A stretch of 64,000 bases of DNA from Zoroaster sp. YZ-2022 (Eukaryota; Echinodermata; Asteroidea; Forcipulatida; Zoroasteridae), in the NCBI GenBank assembly GCA_029582265.1, contig CM055816.1:96064809-96128808 (forward strand). Reading direction: 5' to 3'. Below are positions 55,914 through 64,000 of the stretch, piece after piece (positions within the stretch are counted from its first letter, which is position 1; every line of letters begins with the position of its first letter). The notes below the pieces were generated by a model, which saw only the letters and a program-made list of their open reading frames with translations, was not told the DNA's origin and made no database searches. Made by a program: the position numbers and the translations under genes.

Positions 55914-57905
55914 TCAATTAAAATACTGATCTATTATGCGATCTCTGTGGGCTCGACCATCTTGGATAGGACCTGCATAGGGCAAGGCTTCAACATCTTC
56001 AAATGCATCTTCCTCATCGAAATCTGGCTCACCAAAATTCTTGGCTATGTTGAACAAAACACAACAGGTCTTTATAATTTGACAAGCTTTCTGGGGAGAT
56101 ACCCGAAGACCGAGGGAGAGACATGGAAATTTCTGCTTTAGTTGCCCAAAAGTCTGCTCCACCTTGACCCTTGTTCGTATGTGAACCCTGTTATTGATAA
56201 CATTTTAGTAATACTAATTGTTTATTCAAAAATGAAGACTTTTGTTTGTTTTAAATTTGTTTAAATCTTTTTTTTTTTCAAAGATTTGGACCCCCTGGCT
56301 TTAGCCCCCCCCCCCCCTCCGAATCCCAACATTTGCACAACAAAAACAGCATTGAGCATCTCCTCCACTAGGTTCATGGAAACATTTGGCTTACACAATG
56401 TATGTCATTTCAATTTTATACAGAATCAAACATTTATTAACCTGTTAAAATTTCTTTCAGCATCTGTTGTTGGGTTTTCGATTGGTGTCATGAGCCATGG
56501 TCGAAGTGCGTAGCCAGAGTCGCCAATCAACACACCTTGAAGTCTGCAAATTTGGTAAGCAAATTTCAATTATTTACTTAAAAGCTTTCAAAAGAATTGC
56601 TAAACTCTTTATAAATTTCCTTAATGATTTCCTTTAAAAAGTCTTCGGTCTCAGGTCATAGGTCAGCTTCAAAATCAGTGCAGTGACACGCTTTTTGATT
56701 TTTATTTTGCCAACCAGTGAAATATGTGATACATGTACATGTATACGCGGTTATTGTTATTGGAACCAGACTAAATTTACTATACACAAAGTATGGTGAC
56801 TAAGAGAGGCCACACAAATCGGGCATATAAATGTTCATACCCTATGTGAATTTTTGTTGTTGTAAAACACCGCAGCAGAAACCGACTTTTTGTTTTGGCC
56901 TTACATTGCTCTGACTGTCTTCAGAAGAATTTCAAAACATTGACTATATACTGTAGGTCTGTCAAGCCATCATTTTTTTTATAGAAACCCCATAAATATA
57001 CTGAAGTACCTAATTTTATTAAAATTTATTTTGTTTTTGATAAATATTTCAGTCTATTAAGTACATGTTTTTATTTCCAAATATCAGGTGAGAAATTTAC
57101 TGACCTATGATCATCAACCATCTCCCCAATAATGCTACCATGCATGATCGCACTATCATGCGTACTTCCAGGCCACCTGACAACAACTCAGACACTTGAA
57201 CTTCAATGTAATTACGGTAATATTACTGATAGCGATACTGATAAATAATGTTTATAGTTAGACGATCGGACTAACAAGTAATAATACATGTAATGATGTA
57301 CACCAACAATAACGACATGATCATGATGATCACACAAATAAACGTGAACTTAGTTTTTTTTTTAATTGTTGAAATTGTCCAATGTTGTTGTAGAACTATT
57401 GTGGTTAAAATGATGACGCCACTGCCTTCCATGGCCCATGGAAGGCAAAGGCAGGCACTAGAAACGACGTGACGTCTTTAAGTTTAATTTCAGAAAGTAG
57501 AACTCATGGGCGCTGCCATGTTGTACTGTTTGTAAATAATCAAGTGGTGGCGCCAGACAGTTCATTATTCACAAGGGCTCTTCATTTTCACCACGACCGC
57601 GCCGCCAGCGGCCACACAAAACCAAGTGACGTTTAGCTGATGCGGCCGGGGACAGTTTATTCATTAATGAAAAGTAATCATTTAAATGCTGTACCATTAG
57701 GCCTAACGTTATACTTTCATTACCTTTGTTCAATGTTCTAGATCGACTCTTTCTAACAAGTGGAAAATCCCATTTCTCGTAAAGCGATATCGCTGGAAGA
57801 TTTCCTCGTCTGTCAATGAGTCCAATGGACTTCTACGATCTCGAATAATCGTTCTCTACGTAACGCCCGCCCAGCTTCTCTGTCTAAAAGAAGCATTAGC
57901 GCCAT
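55914..57905 (-). pseudogene. Harbinger transposase (HARBI1-like DDE nuclease), N-terminus decayed
   Basis: Exon pieces on the minus strand: 57724-57905 (MALMLLLDREAGRALRRERLF, then in another frame RDRRSPLDSLTDEEIFQRYR and HLLERVDLEH before a TGA and GGTAATG donor), 57104-57174 (WPGSTHDSAIMHGSIIG, first catalytic Asp region), 56447-56545 (GVLIGDSGYALRPWLMTPIE, second Asp) and 55914-56195 (VHIRTRVKVEQTFGQLKQKF, catalytic Glu, ending DRIIDQYFN). The last three exons join cleanly through GT-AG introns. The N-terminal exon has one frameshift and one stop, and the expected exon between it and the first Asp is missing, so this copy is probably inactive. Confidence 0.75.
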
Positions 57906-57965
57906 GTTTTATTATTAGTAATAACCCGTACTTTTGAAGTTACGACGACCTTATGGGTCGTCTAA

Positions 57966-58603
57966 TGTCCCAGTCACATTGGAGCTGCGATTGCCTACGA
58001 CCATGTCAGTCGTGCGACCTAGGGCGGTCTTGGCCCGGTCGTAGGTTTTTTCTGCGATGTCGGCCTAGCAGTCACACAATAAGACCTGTCCCCGACTGCT
58101 CTGCGACTTGTAGCCAACTGATAGCACAACTGGTCGCAAGACCTTGAGGGACTTGTCGTACGATCACCCAAGACTACCCACGATTGTCAAGGATCAGTCG
58201 CACGACTATGCATGACTATTCGCACGACTTGTCGTGCAGTCGCAAGACTAGTCACGCATAGTCGTGTGACTAGTCGTGCGAATAATAGTCGTGCGACTGT
58301 TGGACGACTGGATAGTCCCACGATGAACCACGACTACGTAAGACCACCCAAGACTTGTAGCACGACCATCGCACGACTATTTAAGACCTACCTACGACCA
58401 GCTACGACCAGTTTGGTCGCAGCCAGGTTTTTGAACATGATCGAAAACCTCCCCAAGACCGAATTCGGTCTTGCGACTACCCAAGACCACCCGCAACCAC
58501 CCGGGACTTGTCGCAGGACTTTTCTACGATTCCTTGTAATTTCCAGTCGCAGACGATCGTAACCTGTTGTAAGTTGTCGTATCCTCCAGTGTGACTGGGG
58601 CTT
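57966..58603. mobile_element. GTCG-rich MITE nested in the Harbinger element
   Basis: The ends are inverted: ATGTCCCAGTCACATTGGAG on the left and CCAGTGTGACTGGGGCTT on the right, flanked by TA (TAA if shifted by one). The interior is dense in AGTCGTGCGACT-type short palindromes and CGACCA/TGGTCG words. There is no open frame of interest; a non-autonomous DNA element. Confidence 0.65.
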
Positions 58604-58762
58604 TAAGTTACGACGTATTGGATATCGTTGTCATGGGATTTACGACGCATCTTATGCATCGTAAGTTTCGTGAAATGGTTCACATTATGCGTCTTAAGTT
58701 GCGACGTATTATCCATCGTAACTCGCGTTGCGATGCATCGCAGCGCTTCGTGAAATCGACCC

Positions 58763-58907
58763 CTGATCTCACGGATGAATGCGTTCACTCCACTCTTAGA
58801 AACAATAACTCCATCATTTTGAAGATTTGTCTTAATGGTGTTGGCTGAAAACCCTTGTTGGTGCATGAGTGAAATTTTTTGTCGTGTAAAAACGCCAAAC
58901 TGACCCA
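58763..58907 (-). pseudogene. Tc1/mariner transposase, N-terminal part
   Basis: ATG at 58905-58907 begins MGQFGVFTRQKISLMHQQGF, the first helix-turn-helix of a Tc1-like paired domain, continuing SANTIKTNLQNDGVIVSKSG and AFIREIR to the CTG target duplication. The frame continues without a break into RDRSIVDRS at 52653 on the far side of the Harbinger insertion. Confidence 0.75.
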
Positions 58908-59731
58908 TAACTACACACATTTTTATGTTTGCGTCCAACTCAATACAGCACATGCACGCGGTTTTACAGCTGACTATGACTGTGCAAATCCCTCGCGTGG
59001 AATTTGCGAGGGAAATGCGTGCCAATAAAATGAAATAGTATGCGGAATGGCTTATATTCTGTCCTAAGCGAATAAAGTGATTAAAAAACTGTACACTTAA
59101 CGGATTACAACGTATTTTGAATTAAGCAGAACTGAATATTTTGAAAAAATTTTAATGAAAACTTTCATTCGCAATATTTTTTTTTAAATGGTCTTTGATT
59201 CTTTCCATTTAGGTTACTGTTAACTAAATTACTGTTTCCTTTTGGATATTTGTCTGAACTTGTAACTCTCATTGATACTGTATTCGATTCAGTTTAGTGT
59301 TGTTTGATTCATAATATTTTTTTTTAGGTTTTAGGTTTTAACTTAAATTCGGTTTGTCAACCTATTTCCTTTGTGGTTCATTTAATAATCTAAAATACAT
59401 AATTCCAAAAATATGTTAACATTTTTTGTAATTTTAAAACACCCCAAAATCAAATGATGATCAGGCAAACTGAGTCTCAAACGGCTTGCATTTGTTGGCC
59501 ATTGGTTTCAGTCGCCAGAACTATTGTGGAAGAGGCTAATTGACTGTCTCACCTTTCACTGTATCATGTTGCTCGACTTTCTTGCCAGCGCCCTCAGTTT
59601 CATCAACTATTCAAAATAAAGTATCAAAATAAAGAGCCTCCAATTAACCTGTAAACCTGACATTTACACATGTCAAATTCACAAGTTCTTATCCAAATTC
59701 CTACTTCGCCACAGAGGTAACTTTTACCACA
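58766..59731. other. remaining Tc1 flank and non-coding region
   Basis: Beyond the Tc1 N-terminus the sequence is AT-rich with T runs and no gene. The outer Tc1 terminal repeat should be near 58930-59080 but was not identified by eye. Confidence 0.4.
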
Positions 59732-62200
59732 ATGAAAAAGTTCATCAGACTGAAAGTGGATAACTCATTCTTCTTCGTATACCAGGCATTAACGAAGAAA
59801 ACTGTCCTGAAGACTATGGGCCTTGTCCACAATGTCTTGGATACACATTCAAAGACGACCTATGGAGACATGCCAAATACAGGTGTGTGGCTAGAAAGAG
59901 TAAAGAGTTCGTAAGTGAATAATCGGTCACTATGAAAATGTCTCCAGATGGAGAGTGACATTCTCCCAAGTAGGTGTACAAGTTCCAGTGCATATAAGAT
60001 GCTTCAGAAAACTGTGCTTGCTACAATGAACAGGGATGATTTTTTTCTTGTGCTAAAGAATGATCCTCTAATCCAAGAGTTTGGGAAGCAGGTACTGAAA
60101 AATCAAATGATAGGAAACGTTTGTCTGACCAAAAAATTAGCTGTGTAGCGAGACAGCTTCAAAAGCTACGTAAGATATGTCCAACTGGAGGAATCACAAT
60201 GGCTGACTTCATAACTCCATCCCTATTTGATGTAGTTATTCAGGGAGTTGGGGAACTAGCAGGCCACAGTGAGTCAGGCTATGCTGTTGAAGAGGGTGGT
60301 GAGATAAAACATCCATCTGTTGCAATTAAACTAGGTCATGATTTAGTATGGCTTGCACAGATCAAACGGGGACATGGAATTAGAGGGAGCAGAAAAAGAG
60401 TACAACATGTACAGGCGCCTTCAGCAACTCACGCTAGTTAGTTTGCTGTTGTTCAACAAAAAGACGGCCAAGAGAGCTTTCTAAGGTGACCATTGATTCA
60501 GTCATCCATCGGCCAACGTGGGAACATGCACAAGTTGATGAACTGATGGACAGCATGTCTTCCCTTGACAAAGACATATGATATTCTGAAGATTGAAGGC
60601 AAACGGGGGAGAACTGTTCCAGTAATCATTCCACCAGAATGTAGAAAGTCACTTGATATGATCATCAGACACAGAGAGGAAAGTGGAATTCCTCAATCAA
60701 ACAGCTACTTGATTGCCAGAATGACACCATACACAGACATGGATGCAGGTCATGTTCTCCAAGACATTGTGAAGGAAGGAAGCCACAATAATGAGGAAAT
60801 GTGGCAACTGTTGCTCAAGTCCTTAACTTAAAACAACACGAACTTGAATGGGTGGCTGGGCACCTTGGACATAATGTAAAGGTTTACAAAGACTTTTATC
60901 GAGTCCAAGAATTAACTCTTGAGCTGTGCAAAGTGTCTAAACTGCTACTTGCAATAGATGCAGGAGAGATGGAAAAGTGGACAGGAAAGACACTGGACGA
61001 CAACAGTGTTGAAGGTCTGTATTGAGTATGTACATGTAATGATTCATAATTGTAAGTGAATGGAGACTATGAGCATACCTGCAAAAAAATGTGTTTTGGG
61101 TATTTTTTTTCTTAAACCCCCCCCCCCCAAAAAAAACAGAAAAACAAACAAAAATGCAATAGTTCCTTGAATCTTTTTTATGATTTGTTTCAGGATTGTT
61201 TCAAAGGGTAATGTGCCTGTTGTCTACCTAGCCAACATGTTCACCTACTTTCTCACTTGTGTGTTATGAGCCGATGTATATATGAAATAGCAGTTCTGTG
61301 TTTTCTGATTTATCCAGATGTGATCCAAGTCATGCAAAATACAGTGTTGTGTTTTGTTTTTACACAGATATAATTGTTGATGACCTTACACAAAATAGTG
61401 ATGATGAAGATCCGATTGGTCAAGGTGGGGTTGAATCCAAACACATACAACACAATTCTATTCTCAAATGTGATATTATATTAAATTCTATTTCTGCATT
61501 GATGCACACTTTTTTTTAATCAAACAGAGCATATAGTATATAATTTAATGCATTTATGTGATTTAGTACAGTGCCATTAAGTTGTCATACGTACATATAC
61601 AAACGTGCACACTTAAAAACTGCCAGTAATGTCCTCATCGATACTAAACAAAAATGGTGACCCATCGCCTTTGTTCGCCTTGTCAGGGCGTGTGCAAATT
61701 CACAGGGGTGTACGTGTACTTCATGCATAGACTCACCATGCTCTTTTTCCAAGAGGAAGAGTTTCGACTTTGGGGTTGATCAATCTTGGTGATTGGACCT
61801 ATGATTTTAAAGAGACCATCACAGCCTACATGTACATAATACGACTTCAATGATTGTAATATTATGGACATGTACATTCATGTTCATGAACTTACATGGG
61901 AGCCCTCATTGTTTATGCCTTGATTGTACAATTGTCTAGTAAATTCTAAAGATTGGTCAGCTCTGATCATTTTACAACTTGGAGTTACTCAGTTACTCAG
62001 CCCAAAAAAGTGGCCTGGGCTCTGCTACAGTTTCAAAATATGCCAATTTTCCACCCATAAAATGCCGTGCATGCAACTTTTGGATAAATCTAAATTACAT
62101 GTATCTACATATACACATATTAATTTGTTTCTCTAGATGAAAATCACCCTCCTGGTCCAGCCTCAGTAGCATCATGCCACATGCAGTCATCCACTGTTGC
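59732..62200 (+). pseudogene. zinc-finger/tyrosine-recombinase-like (Crypton-type family) gene, decayed
   Basis: Pieces in order: CPQCLGYTFKDDLWRHAKYRC (59830, the same type of zinc motif as in the duplicated block), MLQKTVLATMNRDDFFLVLK with NDPLIQEFGKQV (60000-60100), FDVVIQGVGELAGH (60220), ATVAQVLNLKQHELEWVAGH followed by LGHNVKVYKDFYRVQELTLE (60800-60910), and KVSKLLLAIDAGEMEKW (60950). The R-K / GHLGH / FY pattern corresponds to box II and the nucleophile Tyr of tyrosine recombinases; the box II His falls at a frameshift near 60803. Later exons may lie at 61367-61427 (IIVDDLTQNSDDEDPIGQ with GT-AG ends) and 62136 onward. Several frameshifts make it a pseudogene. The Crypton assignment comes from motif memory. 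Confidence 0.5.
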
Positions 62201-62524
62201 ACGTGTTTGTCATGTGATTCCATGTAATTTTTTACACTGTACATACCATGCAGAATTCCCCAAATGTATCTCTGGAATTTTACAAAGGTTCAATTAAACT
62301 GGAGTACATAGGACATATTTTCAGAGCTTCCCTGCAGAAAACTTGTCATTTACTTTTTTTTCATTGAAAGTCTTGTGATCAACGATGAGCAAAATAGTCT
62401 CTCAATTTTTGGTGCTTAGAAATGCATTCTGTTGTTAACTCACAACTGTGATATAGCCCCTGCCTGATCTCCATGATTTAATTAGTCCAACAATATCAAC
62501 CAGTTATAGAAACATACACTGTAA

Positions 62525-62635
62525 AATAGGCCTGGGCGAATAGTTAAAATTTACTATTCGATTAATCGCGCGCAACTATTCGCGAATAATCGACTATTCG
62601 CGAATAGTTGGTCATTTTTTCCCGCGGTTTATAAA
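62525..62635. repeat. CGAATA/TATTCG-rich self-complementary stretch
   Basis: AGGCCTGGGCGAATAGTTAA is followed by several CGAATA and TATTCG words and a GCGCGC core that can pair with each other. Such stretches often form the termini of hAT-like non-autonomous elements, but the second end was not found. Confidence 0.35.
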
Positions 62636-62639
62636 AGTA

Positions 62640-64000
62640 CTAAATCATTAAAAACAATTTCTTTGATAGTAATGTCTGGCCTATTTGTAACATTCAGACA
62701 ATAAACAAACACATACATTAAGCTCTTTATTGCCTGTTGTTGTTTTTTCTTTATTTCTTGCAAAATTCTCGAAATAATACATTTTCGTAAGTGAAAAGCC
62801 AATCGCCGTCGAGTTATTACTCTGGCAGCGTGGGAAACTTCCAGCACAAAGTAGCATGCATTAACAACAGTGCACATTGTATTGAGCACATGCTAAGTCA
62901 CGCGCAGTTACGTTCATCCCATATCAACAGAGGGAAGTCCACCTAAACCCCATAAAATGAACGCATTGAAGAGATTTTGTTTATATTTAAGAGAAATACC
63001 AATAAGTTGACGGTCACCCCTATTATTTCAAATCGATTAGCCTAGTCCTATACACAAAATAAATAGCCAAGCAGTACGTGTTTATGCTCATGCAGGGGCC
63101 ACTTTTTAGACGTATTCGTTGTTTACGCCCAAAGCTTCCGCAGTGTGCCCCGCACTATGCTTAAAAACCTTTGGTTCAGGCACGCACGTGGTGAGTGTAC
63201 CCTGAACTGATTTTGTACGACGGCCTATGCGTTTTGTGATTGACTTGTGCTCACCGCAAATTACGTTATCATTATTGGACAAACTTTTCTTGGGAACTAA
63301 ATGGGGCGTGGCAAACAATTACGTCATGCAATAAGTGGATCGGTGGGATTTATCATTATTCATCAGTAGACCTACGTTACCTGCAAGTGCAAAGGCAATT
63401 ACACCAGCAATGCGAAAGACAGTAACCAAAGACCATGCTTTTCGTAGTTAATATTTATGAAAATAAATTGACATTTTCAAACAAATCGATGTGTAATAAA
63501 TAAACAACATGAAACATTCAAGTTAGTGTAAATTAATCGCAGTTGTTTAATCATCAATTCGTCATCCCCAGCTTTTCTTCAAAAACAAAAACGTTACATG
63601 ATTTTGTAGTGTTCAAATTTAATTACTATTAGCACAAGTTTATGCTACAAAAACATGAAATATGTTCATTCAGCACTCTGCAAGTACCCCCCGCGGGTGC
63701 AGAATTTAGAGAGAAAAAATAGGTCACTGTTTGAGACTGCAGGATTCAAGTATTGATATTCCCCCTAGAAAAAGCGGTGCAAACCCTAGTTCCCCCGAAA
63801 ATTGTTCCCTATAGTTATGCCACTGCTCCAGGATGCCTATTGTCCAGTTGCTGGCAGTGATGAAGTGATTTATTATTCATACAAATGTATTACACTGTAT
63901 TACATTTATTCTTAAGCACTTTAGACATCAGCAAGGCTATGAACAGAACAATGACAAGACAGTTACTTAGGACAAATGAGCGCACCGGCGTTATCATCAT
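62640..64000. other. non-coding region at the right edge
   Basis: AT-rich with short open frames only; no family resemblance, RNA gene or clear repeat end. CREs and TATA boxes were looked for and not found in a convincing arrangement. Confidence 0.4.

Larger units (their letters stand above)
52654..58762. mobile_element. PIF/Harbinger transposon inserted in a Tc1/mariner gene, CTG target duplication
   Basis: The left end begins CGGTCGATTTCACGAA and the right end inverted begins GGGTCGATTTCACGAA. Complementarity resumes inside (TGTGAACCATTTCACGAAA, CGATGCATCGCA). CTG flanks both sides (52651-52653 and 58763-58765), the CWG-type duplication reported for Harbinger elements. Excising 52654-58762 plus one CTG restores the Tc1 reading frame exactly. 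Inside are a Myb-like gene (plus) and a HARBI1-type nuclease gene (minus), converging. Confidence 0.85.

Overview
The window is eukaryotic nuclear DNA. It has GT-AG introns, tRNA-derived SINEs, solo LTRs, MITEs and large DNA transposons, and no bacterial-style operons or rRNA genes. The TE repertoire (Penelope-like GIY-YIG element, CACTA/EnSpm, Harbinger, Tc1/mariner, Polinton/adintovirus-like element, zinc-finger/tyrosine-recombinase-like genes) fits a marine invertebrate, perhaps an echinoderm or other deuterostome; that host guess is inference. A 500-base assembly gap lies at 21001-21500. No complete ordinary host gene is visible. The best host-like piece is a terminal HECT-domain exon at 2443-2696.

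Layout. (1) 1-3133: an acidic exon-like ORF, a long palindromic MITE and the HECT exon. (2) 3134-20999 (copy A) and 22578 to about 35154 (copy B) are two near-identical tandem copies of one block. In order each holds a Penelope-like 3' end, a CACTA/EnSpm transposon, a minisatellite-rich zinc-finger gene and the left arm of a Polinton. The copies differ by clean indels. Copy A keeps the CACTA transposase and carries a MITE and one solo LTR; copy B has a 3.2-kb deletion and a different solo LTR whose empty site is intact in copy A. They may be a true tandem duplication or two haplotypes misplaced in series. (3) About 33.6-48.8 kb is a decayed Polinton/adintovirus-like element. On the plus strand lie a WW+PC4 fusion gene and an orphan gene. 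On the minus strand lie an adenain-like protease, major capsid protein, pVI/pX-like protein, penton, chromodomain integrase, two small genes, a packaging ATPase and a protein-primed-type DNA polymerase B with N-terminal zinc fingers. Most core genes carry frameshifts or stops, and the penton gene is split by a MITE. (4) 48.8-51.7 kb shows little. (5) 51.76-58.9 kb is a Tc1/mariner transposase gene split by a 6.1-kb Harbinger element (52654-58762) with a CTG target duplication; a further MITE sits inside the Harbinger. (6) 59.7-62.2 kb is a decayed zinc-finger/tyrosine-recombinase-like gene related to the truncated gene in the duplicated block. The rest is non-coding.

The genes work as separate selfish elements. 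The CACTA transposase and its CIDE-N-like companion form one unit, the Harbinger nuclease and its Myb-like partner a second, and the Polinton replication, packaging and capsid genes a third. The most novel points are the WW-PC4 fusion and its possible in-frame alternative splice into the neighbouring orphan gene, the CIDE-N-type gene carried by a CACTA element, and the base-exact nesting events that give a relative chronology.
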